DNA of 19,348 nt from Ophiostoma sp. CBS 140.51 (Eukaryota; Ascomycota; Sordariomycetes; Ophiostomatales; Ophiostomataceae). The translations under genes and the position numbers were made by a program. Numbering within the stretch: the stretch's first letter is position 1; the number at the start of each line of letters is the position of its first letter. The notes below the pieces were generated by a model. It was not told the DNA's origin. It worked only from the letters and a program-made list of their open reading frames with translations, and did not search any database. The DNA lies in NCBI GenBank assembly GCA_029298735.1, contig JANSLP010000475.1:1-19348 (forward strand). Reading direction: 5' to 3'. Positions 1-10,379 of this stretch are shown here, in pieces.

Positions 1-2300
1 ATAGGGGTTGAAAGAGAGTGTGTGATGGTGACGAGGAGATCAAGGAAGACAGAGGAAAGAAGGCATGGCGCACATGCGTATTGCAAAGCAAAGCAAAGCA
101 AAGCAAAGGAAAACATTACTGAAAAATAAAAGAAAAGAAACAGCAGCAGTGATTCTCACTTGTTACTTTCGACTGCCAAATGAGTCAATTGTAAGTCTTG
201 ATAAGATTTGTTTGGCAATAAAGGAATTTACGTTGAGTTGAATCGTGTCGCCTTGATTTCAAAGCCTTGCTCTCGCTTTTTGCCTGCACGGCATCGTGAT
301 AGCCCTGTTTGCCATCAGTCTCGAATAAATTCATGAGAACGGGCATGATATGCTCCGGATGCAAGAATGAGACGGACATCGGAGAGATGGGTTGCGAGGC
401 AGTGAGGATGATTCCCCAAGATGAATGACGACGGGTCAACAGTGACGGTAACAGTTGACATCCAGGCACGGACATGCTCAAATCGTACCATTTCCAGAGA
501 GTCGCAAACTTTATTTTGGATGTTCCCGTTACGATCGGAATATGAAGGAAACAACTTCATGTACATTCGTGTGAGATAGTCAAAGAGAGGCACCAATACA
601 AGCGAGGCGTGGAGTGGGAAAGAAAAGGCGCGGGAAGGGGATGGGAAAGGGAAGTGCGAGAAAGGGAAAATGGCATCGGGAAATAGGGCAAATCGTCGGG
701 CGCCGGGGGACGGGCGATGCCTTCTCCTTCTTTATTTGCCCCTGCGTTGCCCGTATATCAAAAGAGCAAACGGCCCCCAATGTCGTAAAGATGGTAAGTG
801 AAAGAATCAAAAAGAAATACAAAAAGAAAGATATGATGCTATTACTTGGTGCTTGGGCGGCACAAAGATAAAAACGCACGTGTAAGAGGGTGTGTACGTG
901 ATGGAACGTTTTGGCAAATGCTCGGGGGTCATCACAGCTGAGACGCTTCACGATGCGTTATCTAACTTTCGTTTGTTTCTTTTCTTTTTCATCCTCGCCG
1001 AATTGCCAGCTTGACCGACTCGCCGTCCATGTGTATGATGTAATTGCGAAATGGGCACGCGGATGCGGAAGCGCTCAAAGCGTTCAACTTTTCTTTTTTT
1101 GTTATCCTTTCAAGCTTCGGCGTTTGACGTTGTTGATCTCATCTTAATTTTTCGAATCCTCCTCCCATTCACTACAGTTAAATGAATGGAAGCCCATGAC
1201 CAGGCTAGGATACCATATGCTGTTTGCAACTGAAGCCTCGGCCTTTGCCATTTGTGTTTGTGCCCTAATTTCTCCAAATTGTCGAGAGTTCACTGTCTTT
1301 GAGCGCTTAGTCTAGGTGTTGTGAAATGGCAAAGCGTACAAACAATCAAACCCCGGAATTTTACAGTTTGGTATCTCTCCGAAGGTGCACTCGCAAACTT
1401 CCAATTCCAGTGTCCCGCGCGGCTGTGCTCCTTAGCACAAAGGAGAGATTTCACACTCGCACACCCTTCATCGTTTCCAAGACCGGCCGGTGATTGTTTT
1501 AGATATCACGCCGGCGATGAGATGCGACAGGATGAAGGAGGGAGTATCTTGACGCAGCGATTCAACAACAGCTTGTCTAGACACAGAACACGCATGCGCT
1601 GTGGCTATGCACTGGCCCCAGGCCCATTCTGGTCTGGTTGACGATTGCGATATCAATTGCCCAGCATCTTCCGTTGTATGCCGTTGATATTGGCATATTT
1701 TGGAAGGCCAGCAACGATCTTGGCAGGCTGCGCACGTTTTTTTTTTGCTTTACAAACTCCCAAGACACTTGGTAAGGGATAAACAATAATCAACGGCCGC
1801 TTTATCGTCCACCTTGGCTATCGAGCGGACGTGCTTGGCCGTTTTGGAAGGACTGTAGACTGTGTTGTCTTGTGTAAGTGGTCAAGACGATTTCTTGATA
1901 GAGCCTGATATAACGGCAATTGTTCACAATGTAGCGACAAGCAGGCATCAAGGGCCTCGCGCTTGAGATAGCCAAATTTGGAGATAGATGTCGTCAAAAA
2001 CATTATATTTGACAAATAAAATAGTCAGCAATCGTGAAAGCGCAAATAGTTGTTGACAAAACCTCAAAGCGGATGGGGGATGACGATCAAGATAAAAGCA
2101 AACAAACAACAGCGACAGAACAACGCAACGTTGTCTGTGGGTGAACCAACAAGGAGGCAGAGAGAGTGTGAGCCATCATTTCATGGGGTGCAACTCTTCA
2201 GGCATCTCGGTCTTCTTCTTTCACTCCGGTGAACCTTTTCGACCAAGATCAAAGCTGTCCGCATATGACGGCATCTTCGCCGTATATTCCCTGTTCCCTT
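1..2300. other. Gene-free region, left edge
   Basis: I see no supported gene here. All open frames are short, overlap on both strands and lack coding-type codon preference. Plus-strand 600-680 is purine-rich and 1080-1110 is pyrimidine-rich. There is a GCAAA microsatellite near 83-107 and one CACGTG at 877-882. The purine-rich first 60 bases would be pyrimidine-rich on the minus strand, which would fit a promoter or leader of a leftward gene outside the window; that is inference only. Confidence 0.6.
83..107. repeat. GCAAA microsatellite, about five copies
   Basis: Five consecutive GCAAA units run without interruption and then decay into GGAAAAC. It lies in non-coding DNA and is the longest perfect pentanucleotide array I noticed in the window. 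No function is implied. Confidence 0.9.
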
Positions 2301-4190
2301 GCAGCCGAACTACGGCGTCTCCGTGAGCGCCACGAAGAAAAGACAGAAAAGGAAAGCCGCAGAAAACGAAAATAAAACTTACAAAAGCATAAACTTTTAT
2401 ATAAAATCAAAATCCTATTTTCACACATTCATAAGCAAGGCAAAGTGATAGTCTGCGATGTCGTAGTTGCAAAGGAACGGCAAGTTCCATAAAAGCAAGA
2501 AAACAAGCAGACCAAAAGGCGTGGCGTGGCCTCGCCAAGCACGGCCCACCTCTGCCGCGTGGTTTTGTTTCGGGCAACACATACTCCGCACCCCGTCACG
2601 AACCAAAACAATGCCGACCTACAGCATCACGAGAAAAAGACGAAAAACTGTAACAAAAGAAGAACACTAAGAACAAATTTAAAATTTCGCAGAACAATAG
2701 TTTTCACTTGTGGTATTTCTCTTGATTTTAATTGTGTATGTTTCAGGTAAAAAATGCTGTTGTTTGGGCTCTTGACGAAGTACAATATCGAATCGCCGAC
2801 ATAGACGCACACGGTCTTCAAGCGCGCCTTCCGAAAATATAACAAAAAAGGCAGGATTTGTACACGAGAGTCTTCGTGTATGACTAAACTATAAACTTAC
2901 TCCTTTTTCTCGTGTCTCGTCTACTTATGGGAAAGGAGAAGCGCGAGTTGACAAGACTGGGCTGGGCATATGATACGAGACCCTGGGGAGGGGGTGGTCC
3001 TGGCGGTGAACGGAGTAAGTCGAGAGACGACAGCGACGTTGACGTATGCACACGGTGCGCGTCCTTGGACTGAGACATACAGGGTACGAGCGTACATCAC
3101 TGTGGTCAGTGGCATGAAATTTGTGTGATATTATTTAATTTCATTATTTTAATGATTCTCACATTTATTTTGGGAGTGGCACTGGCGTTGACAGGAAAGG
3201 CGGGTTCTGTTCTTCATTGCCAGGAACCGTCACGACGCCGGGGGAAAACAGACATCGTCCCACTTGCGGTTGGCGTTTTTGACCCATGCACGGCGCGTAT
3301 AATTAGACGGTTTGGGGGCCAAAAGGGCATAAGGCCAAGGCCAAGCCCTACCACCAAACGGAACAGCATTGCTGAAAGGAGGAGAGGCCCGAGGAAGGGC
3401 TGAAGGCTGAAAATGAAGAGGACAAGACGATTGGGGGTGTTTGTTGACCAAACAGATTGTAAAACAATTGTAAACGACGATAAACACGACTAAACACAAA
3501 AAGGGTACGGGGTGCTGAATGGGGCCGAGAGGCTTGCGCAAAAAGTAACCCTGCACCCTGCGGAATCAAGCGTCAGGGGATTGACACGAGCAGCCAAAGG
3601 GTCAACGATCACGATCACGGCCAGTTCATAGGGCCGACATCCCCTTCCCCAGCCTCAGCCTCAGCCTTCAGCCTTTTTTGAGACACGAAATGAGACGAAA
3701 TATGAAATAACGGTGAAGGTTGCGGGCTGGCTGACGTCTGCATCTACACCCGTGCCGAGCGGCAAGTTCCATGTCAGAAAGCAGACTGCTCCCGGCGGGC
3801 GCGACAACAAGCGAGGAAGGAAGCTGCAAAAACGTCACGAGAAAGGAACCGAGCTTCCACTATTGACTTCATCTCCCCTTTTTCTTTCCATTTTTGTTTC
3901 CATTTTGTTCGACGATCTCGATGCACTTTCTGACAACCGCACTAGACCGTCAGATATCGTGCAGTATTTGTGATGGTGCCGCCGTCGCGGAACCTCGTCA
4001 TTGTGCTTTTGCTGGGTCACGATGCACTCACCGTTCGATGATGAGTTTGCGAGGGTGTGTAACGTGCTTTCAGGGCTCCTTGCCGGACCGTTAATGGATT
4101 ATATATTTTTCTATTTTATTTTTATTTGTTATTCCCCTTTCTTATCAGAGATACCCCGGCGCCCGATGGCAGAGCCGCATGGTAAGGGGG
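2301..4190. other. Gene-free region with AT-rich patches
   Basis: No convincing gene is visible. Two patches are AT-rich: 2335-2420, and 3120-3175 with runs such as TTATTTAATTT. Minus-strand GTAAGT matches occur near 2380 and 2895, but no coding exon adjoins them. A short CAGCCT-type repeat is at 3651-3673 and an ACGATC doublet at 3605-3616. The AT-rich patches could be promoter or 3'-end DNA of unannotated transcripts; nothing in the sequence decides this. Confidence 0.55.
3651..3673. repeat. Degenerate AGCCTC tandem repeat
   Basis: Two exact AGCCTC units are followed by AGCCTTC and AGCC, ending in a T run. It is a simple low-complexity array in non-coding DNA. Confidence 0.8.
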
Positions 4191-4261
4191 CGTGTAAGTG
4201 AAAGTGCGCTGTCACGTATGTTGGACGTAGGGTGACACGAATGGGGTCTGCGGACAAGATC

Positions 4262-4395
4262 CTCACCGGTTTGCTATCAAACTTGAGCTATCAAAGGTGA
4301 CCTGTCAATGTCAAGCTTCAGATCACGATTCTCTTTTTGTCCAACATCCATCACCTATCAAAAACGTGACGGTGATCCGGTGAGATGTCACCGGT
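4262..4395. promoter_or_regulatory. Dyad and repeated-motif cluster (candidate binding sites)
   Basis: A perfect 7-bp inverted repeat, CCGGTGA-GATG-TCACCGG, lies at 4377-4394, and a further TCACCGGT copy lies at 4263-4270. Between them GCTATCAAA occurs twice (4273-4281 and 4287-4295), with a related CCTATCAAAA at 4354-4363. Dense repeated short motifs with dyad symmetry in non-coding DNA look like binding sites for a dimeric regulator, or a small RNA hairpin. The factor is unknown. Confidence 0.35.
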
Positions 4396-4741
4396 CAAGG
4401 AGGTCTCCATTAGGAACCGAACCCGGGGAGCTGTTCAAATTTAGTTGGACTCCGCTGTGGCTTTTGTTAGGCCTAACACGCTCTGGGGCTATGGCTACTG
4501 AAATATTACACCTCCGCTTTGGGTTTGTGATTCTCCAGTTGTTGTCTCTGTGAGAAACAAGCGTAGGGTTGTCCGACATAGTGGTGTGCACGACCCGGTG
4601 GGATGGCTACAAGCTACAACATGGAGTTGGAAGGCAGGGAGGAATGAGCAGAAAAAGTCAATGGCGAAGTAGAACCCCAGCAAAATTTCCAATAGAAAAT
4701 GGAGGCGAAAAAGGCAATACCAACAGAGTAGAACAAGGGTC

Positions 4742-5250
4742 CTGCAAAGGTGGAGGGGGGGTGGACGTTTGAATAGAGTTCTGTCGTCCGGCCCTAGACT
4801 TACCTTGTATGACCAAATCGAGAGCCAAGTGAAGGTGTGTGAGAATTGAGAGGCAGTTGTGAAGGTGGGTTGTGAGGAAAGGGAGAAATAGTGAAAGAAA
4901 AGCGAAGAAAAATAAGAAAAAGGAAAGAAAAAAAAATTCACAGAAAAATAAGAGGGTGTGCAGCCTTCCAGGGAAGGCCCCGAAGGAATGGGTGGAAGGG
5001 ATGCAGCAGAAGGTAGGGTAGAAAATGCGAGATTGTAGAGAGAAGGGCAAGAAAATAGAGGTAAAAATGTGAGAATATTTCGGGGCAAGAATGTCAGAGT
5101 CAACACAAGAATTAAAGGAAACCGTTGAACAAGAATGAGACGAACAGGGGTTCAGTAAAGAAAAACAGCCCATTATCGCCGTGTCATGGTGGGAAACACA
5201 AAAGGCCCGACGGTGAGGGGAAAAGAAAAAAGAACAGGAACGGAGCTGAA
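4742..5250 (-). promoter_or_regulatory. Pyrimidine-rich leader with a candidate intron, minus strand
   Basis: Plus-strand 4860-5250 is strongly purine-rich, so the minus strand is a long CT-rich tract of the kind found around transcription starts in filamentous fungi. Downstream on the minus strand lies a strong donor, CAAG|GTAAGT (intron from 4803). A CT-rich tract ending in TTTGCAG (acceptor ending at 4742) would complete a 62-nt intron of normal fungal size. I do not see a perfect CTRAY branch site. A 63-codon ATG-initiated ORF follows at 4388-4579, but its codon use is not clearly coding. Together these suggest a spliced leftward transcript, coding or not. Confidence 0.3.
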
Positions 5251-5544
5251 CGAATGAGTGGTTATTGAATAAACGAAAGACTGCATAGGAGACTGCATTG
5301 AAGTCTGGGCTGCATTGGAGATTTTGTATGTTGCGAATTGCGTGCCGGTGGACATGTGTTGAACTGCGTTGCAGAAGCGGCGAAAGGGATGTGCTGAGCC
5401 TTGCCTGAAGGAGAACAGCCACTCGTTGTCAGAACAAAGAGATGTCGGAGTGCCAGCCCGATGGCCAGAACGGACAGGCAAGATGCGAAAGGCTGGCGGG
5501 TCTCTCTGACATAAATCTTTAGTTATCAACCTCGAACCTCCCTT

Positions 5545-5568
5545 GTCAACTCTGGTCAACTCTGGTCA
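5545..5568. repeat. Tandem 10-bp duplication GTCAACTCTG
   Basis: GTCAACTCTG occurs twice back to back (5545-5554 and 5555-5564), followed by GTCA. It sits at the turn-over between the purine-rich and pyrimidine-rich tracts. Confidence 0.9.
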
Positions 5569-5569
5569 C

Positions 5570-6045
5570 CCTTGTTTATTCTTTCATTCTATGTTTATAT
5601 TTTCCTTTTTGTTTTCTTTCATTCACTTTGAATATTCTCCCTTGGCCAAGGTGAGAGAAACCCGCGAACCAGGGTAGCAGAGAGAAGGGCCAGCATGAAG
5701 CTGGGGATAGAGAAATCAGGTTTTAGAATGAGGGAGAGGTTAATGAAAAAAAGAATGAATTCCAGCGGAGTGAATCCTTCTGCAACCTCAACAGAGCCAG
5801 GCGACCCGGAATGGGAGGCAAGCGTGCCCGGTTGGGATAATCACAGAACAGAACAAAACAGAACAAAGCTGGGATAGACCCTAAGATGGCTAAGATCACT
5901 TTGCCATCTCCCTTTGAGAGAGTGGAGCGGACCAGCCGTTCCCGATTTTTTCTTTTTCTTTTTCAGCGATATTTCCTCAAAAGCTTGGCTGTTTTTATCT
6001 CTTTCTATTTTCTGATCATCTTCTCCGTTTCCTAGAGTTCCATTG
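5570..6045 (+). promoter_or_regulatory. Pyrimidine-rich tracts, plus strand
   Basis: Plus-strand 5570-5645 and 5945-6035 are T/C-rich, the mirror image of the purine-rich block to the left. In filamentous ascomycetes such tracts often precede or surround transcription starts, so a rightward transcript may begin here. No plausible coding ORF follows within 1 kb. A purine-rich stretch with an ACAGA-like repeat (5843-5868) lies between the two tracts. Confidence 0.25.
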
Positions 6046-6057
6046 AGAGTTCCATTG
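6034..6057. repeat. Tandem 12-bp duplication AGAGTTCCATTG
   Basis: There are two exact copies, 6034-6045 and 6046-6057. It looks like a recent slippage duplication in non-coding DNA. Confidence 0.9.
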
Positions 6058-6059
6058 AA

Positions 6060-8500
6060 CGGCTCCGCGCTGAAAAGGGATGGCCGTCCTACTTTTCTTA
6101 GTTCTGCCGCTGCCCGACGGGGGAAGGCAAAAACTTGATATCGATGATACGAGAGGGATGGCCAAGAGCCAAGATGGTGAAATCAATGAGAGCCCGGAGT
6201 AGATTTGCAGCTGCTTTCTCGGAATATGGTCCAGTGTTTTGATTGCTCGCTTCCCTCCTTCCTTTGCTGTTCGCAGTTGTCTGCTCCTGCCTTTTAGTAT
6301 GCCTTCCTATTTGGGTGCCTGCAGCCCTGCGTGTGCTGCGTTGCCATTAAAATCTTTCGCAAGGAGGGCAGGTACTACCCTGGAAGACCCCCAAGGCTGC
6401 TGTAATGTCTGAATATTTGGGGGTCTCGGGGTGTGTGCCACGCTGCTTCCACAGCTTTTTGAAGGATCACCAAGAGCGGGGCTGTGGGCTCGGCACACGC
6501 TGGAGAACAGCCAGGGAAGCCGTGCGGTCTTGGCTTTTTGTCCCGTCGTCTGCGACCAACGCCGACGCCCGGTGCGCGGACGAGTGTGCGACTACAGTGT
6601 TTGGTTGTCTCTTGTCTGTGATATTGCGGTTCTGATTGTGGCCTGACCATGACGTTTGTTATCAATTGTTTTGCGCTTCTCAGACGCGCTTCATAATAAA
6701 GTAGAGATTGGGGGTCAGAACAGTTGATATCAACAGGATAGGTATCGATCGCGCCTGCCCGTTCTGTCGCATCCATATCCTGTTGGCTCTTTCCCTCGTT
6801 CCTTGTATCCGGATTGTCGTTTGGACATCGTTCGAACATCTGGGCCAGAACGTTCCTGCCTGCCCGAATTTTGCCTCCTTCCCAAGCCATCTTGAGCCCA
6901 CGTGTCGCACCTTCCCAGGGGGATGGGAGGCGAAAAGGTGATATGGTGCCCTATTGCCCTGAACCATGAACCACAAACAATACAAACGACCGTGAGAAAG
7001 AGAAAAACAATAGGGTGAGGAGGCGCAAAAGCAACACCATGAGCGAGTTTCTCGACCAGTCCCGCTACAATGGTAGCCAACAGCTCACCCTCCTTCACCT
7101 TGAATTTCAACTCTCTTGGTAGCCAAACTAACCGATCAACATACCTCAGGTGAGAGAAGAGATAGAGAGAGAGATGATGATAGAATTATGGGCAAAAAGG
7201 GCATATTGGGCCAGAACCAGACGCCAAACGTCTGACGCCATCGCCCAATGACGACGAGTTGGTTTATCTTTGACCACGCTTTTGCGGTTCTGGAAGTTGT
7301 TGCGGTTCCTACAACCAGTTTGTCTGTTGGAACCAACTTTCGATCATTCTTTGGTTCGAATTTTTGGGTCGAAGCTGATTTGCCTCGTTTCCCTTAACGA
7401 GGAAGCTGCCGGTCGTGGGAGGGGAAAGGGCCAGAGGCGGCGCCAGTTGGGAGGTCTGGAACTGTTGGAAGAGAGGAGAGGAACAGAATCAAAGGTGAGG
7501 GGACGTGAGGGAGGAACGGTGTCTAGGAAACTTGCTTCCTTTGGTCTATCTTCTGGGATGTCTCGTTTGTCTCGTTTAGACCTCTACTTGTCATTCTCAT
7601 TTTGCCCAATCTCTCTTTCATTCTCTCTCTACCTACTTCTTTTTTGCCATTCGCGATTGCTACCAAATCGCGCCACGTGAGGGGAACAGCAACCACCGTC
7701 TCACATCTAGGACTTCGAAAAGAAAGGTGGTGTCAAATGGTGGAATAGTCGCTTCGATTTGTTAGTGTCGCCCTGGGAGCGTTCCTGTTGGTTGTTGCCA
7801 ACATCACCATCTTTGGGCTCTTGGGTTCGTGGCTTTTTGGGGAAATAATCACAGACTATTGAAAGGGGGTAGCCAATTTTGGAGTTGCTCTTCTTTTTTC
7901 AACATTTCCCTGAAATTTTGGATTCCAACGACTCCCCGGAGTTGATGGCTTCACGGACTTGATGTCTGCACACTCGTCCGTTGCTCTCAAAAAAAAAAAG
8001 CTACCCGGATTTGCAGCCGTTGAGATGTCTTACAGCCCCCCGCCAGCATATTGGCATCCCTTGCGTCCATCGACCTTCATTATGGCCCTGGCACTCAAAC
8101 CCACGTTGAAGAGTCATAGACAAGACAAAAGACATGAGATTGCGAAGCAAGGAGGTAGGCCCAAGGTGAAAATGATGGAACCATAAGGGTTCAGCGCCAC
8201 ACTTTGACCACGGAGAGGGTGTTAGACAGTTCACCGCAGTGATAAGAGGGGGTTCGACCAAAAAGTGAGCAGATGAGAAAGGCAAACGATCGACACGGTC
8301 TGGACCTGCAGTCGTCGCCTGCCCAGGCAAAACGGAAGATCAATGGCGTAGAAATGGTTGAAGAGACGGTGTTGAATGATGGTGCCCTCCCTTTCGCACA
8401 GTCGTCTTTGATCGGCATCGAGCCAAAAGAGAGATAGTGAGATGGATAGAGAGTCGAGTGAGGTTTACAACTGATTGTCACCAGAAAAAAGGGTCATAAG
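6060..8500. other. Gene-free region
   Basis: No supported gene. The minus-strand frame ending at 6730 has a stretch near 6950-7108 that could encode a hydrophobic segment, but it has no ATG start, no consistent codon bias and no clear splice junctions, so I do not call it. Plus-strand 7560-7650 is another pyrimidine-rich tract. CACGTG occurs at 6899-6904 and 7674-7679, the latter followed by AGGGG. Confidence 0.55.
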
Positions 8501-8563
8501 ACACCTGTCCCTCGAACTGGTCCGCCGTGTCTATCTTGGGGCCTTCCCTCCTCTGGTTAAGTT

Positions 8564-8606
8564 GAGGGGGAAGAGAGAGGGGTGTTGAGGGGGGTTTCGA
8601 GGGGTG
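8564..8606. promoter_or_regulatory. AGGGG (STRE-like) cluster
   Basis: Four AGGGG cores occur within about 45 bp on the plus strand. AGGGG is the core of the yeast stress-response element bound by Msn2/Msn4; related zinc-finger proteins exist in filamentous fungi, but their target sites are less settled. G-richness alone could produce the cluster. No gene start is visible within 1 kb. Confidence 0.3.
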
Positions 8607-8824
8607 CCTCGAGGAGATCAGAGGCTAGTACGAAGCTCTTGAACAGACTAGACGATCGTTAGAGCTGTGCGGAAGGAGCTTTGACTCAAAAAGAATAAAG
8701 AAACATACACCACCGTAAGAAGAGCTTCGCGAGCTGTTTTACCCCTTGCGTCTAGCTTTAGTGTGGCAGAGCTCTTCTTCTGGTCCGTCTATTTTTTATG
8801 TGATTGTGATTGTGATTGAATAAA
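8597..8824 (+). other. Cluster of alternative stem-loops (possible structured RNA)
   Basis: The sequence has a 6-bp stem TCGAGG-GGTG-CCTCGA at 8597-8612. CGAAGCTCTT (8631-8640) is perfectly complementary to AAGAGCTTCG (8720-8729). The overlapping AAGAAGAGCT (8717-8726) is perfectly complementary to AGCTCTTCTT (8770-8779). The middle arm can therefore pair with only one partner at a time. A TGTGAT triplet repeat (8799-8816) and a plus-strand AATAAA (8819-8824) follow. This could be the structured 3' part of a non-coding transcript or a set of AGCT-type protein sites. No known RNA family is recognised. Confidence 0.3.
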
Positions 8825-9516
8825 CGAGCTGGATTTTGATGGAGAATTGTAAATCGACAATAAGAAAGGATATTCATTATTCTGCTATCATTTTAATACG
8901 TCATACAGGAAGAGGGGAAAGCAATTCTGTTGATGCACGGTCTTTATGTCGTACAGATACAAAGTTGTTAGCTTCGTATAGACACGGGTTTACTCGAGCT
9001 ACGGGGTTTACTCCGTACACCTGCAGTCGATGCTTGACTTCTTGGTGACCGTTGGGTCTTTTGAATGCATCATCTGACTGTGCAAGTTCAGGAAGGAGAG
9101 ACAAGAAAGTGGAGGAATATGGTGCCCAGGCACCTTGAGCACGGTCATCCTGTTGGGTCCAGATCGAAGGCGGGCGCTCTTGGCGATCGAGAAAGTGACA
9201 GACTGAACTAACAGCATTGACGGTCGATCAATGCAAACCAAAGATGCAACACTGTGTTGACTCCGCTGTTTGATATTCATCAACTTCTATCACCAAACAA
9301 CAGGAAACCCGAGCAATATGCGAGCTTGACGAACTTTTGCGAGATGTGGTGAGAAGCAACGTAGAACAAAAGGGACTGCGCTGTCAAAAATGACTAACCA
9401 AACCCCGACCACCGACGGAAACAAACACAACGTGGTTGAACAAGCACCAATGTGATCCGACATGCAGCCCTCTAGAATAGGGTAAGAGTGGATGGACATT
9501 TCCCCTCCTACCGCGT

Positions 9517-9549
9517 CCCTTGCCCGGAACGGAGCTCCGCAGTCAAGGG
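9517..9549. other. Imperfect hairpin
   Basis: CCCTTG (9517-9522) pairs with CAAGGG (9544-9549). An inner CGGA/TCCG pair (9525-9528 with 9536-9539) surrounds the 10-bp palindrome CGGAGCTCCG at 9530-9539. It lies in non-coding DNA and its function is unknown. Confidence 0.4.
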
Positions 9550-9890
9550 TGATCGTTGTAGGATGGTCTTGTCACTTTTCCCACAAGTGCCGGATCTCAC
9601 TGCTGCACAGTATGGTGATATGCTGACATGTCTGTTCTTGTAAATGGGACGAGTTCTGGCATGAGAGTGCACCCTGACGGTCGACGGCAAAAGGGCCTGC
9701 CAACGGGCCCAGGTGACATAATCGTGTAAAAGTCTGCCTTTTAAGATTACACGCTTCATCCGTGCAAATGCAAGACATGTTTGTGAAGGGAGGGATGAGT
9801 TTTGGGTGGTGTATGGTGCCATCGTCTATGACATCGTTCTATTCCTTGTCTCCCTTCCAACCAGGTACAGGTACCCGTCTGGAATCAGGT

Positions 9891-9914
9891 TCAAGATCAA
9901 GACCAAAGTCAAGG
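9891..9914. repeat. TCAAGA-type hexanucleotide repeat
   Basis: Four 6-nt units, TCAAGA, TCAAGA, CCAAAG and TCAAGG, run in tandem. It is a short degenerate array. Confidence 0.8.
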
Positions 9915-10379
9915 TCAGCTGCACTGATGGAGGGGGCGTGTGCTCAAAGGAGGAAGAGGCGGTGCGATTCGCGTAGACAATAGACGAAGATACCAACAAA
10001 CAAACATAGAACAGTATCTCCTTTCATCAACGGCTTCCCCGTGCGGATGTGTCGGCAAGCGCCTTGCTTGTTGGTTCAGTGCTGGGGTATCAAAAAGATC
10101 AGACGAGGACAATCACTGGAACGAGGACGCGAGATAATACGAGGTTGTGTGTGTGTACAAGGCATGCACAGAACGTAAGGAATGGTGTCAACACACATGC
10201 AAGAAGGACAAGCCAACGCAATGCAGGGCTTCGGAGCAAGGGTCCTCCGTCGAACCAAGGTGAATGAGTGAATGGGAGTAGTTTTGAAGCGCCGGTCTAT
10301 GTGTACGTCTGTCGTAGATGTTATGAGGCTCATCTCGATGATGCCCATCAATACCCCGGGCCTGAGGGTCGTCCACGGC

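Larger units (their letters stand above)
8825..10379. other. Gene-free region downstream of the Mgr3-like gene
   Basis: No supported ORF. It includes a GGTGCC-CA-GGCACC dyad (9121-9134), an imperfect hairpin (9517-9549), and a hexamer array related to TCAAGA (9891-9914). The part nearest 10379 should contain the 3' UTR of the minus-strand TPR gene; no clear polyadenylation hexamer stood out. Confidence 0.55.

Noticed and set aside
4658..5422. Long minus-strand open frame of 254 codons
   Set aside because: The strand is pyrimidine-rich, so stop codons are rare by composition. The product is low-complexity Ser/Phe/Leu/His with no domain, and another minus-strand frame is open over much of the same DNA.
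5876..5886. CCCTAAG considered as a telomerase RNA template
   Set aside because: Too short; the expected extended telomeric complement is absent.
6375..6890. Minus-strand open frame of 171 codons
   Set aside because: No recognisable motif, no coding-type third-position preference, and no adjoining splice signals to build a gene.
6730..7110. Minus-strand frame with a hydrophobic segment resembling a membrane span
   Set aside because: It begins at TTG rather than ATG, codon preference weakens quickly, and no convincing upstream exon or donor/acceptor pair was found.
7347..7372. GGTTCGAAT similar to a tRNA B box; others near 8248 and 15885
   Set aside because: The B-box ends do not match (no CC), and no acceptor stem, A box or cloverleaf could be formed around any of them.
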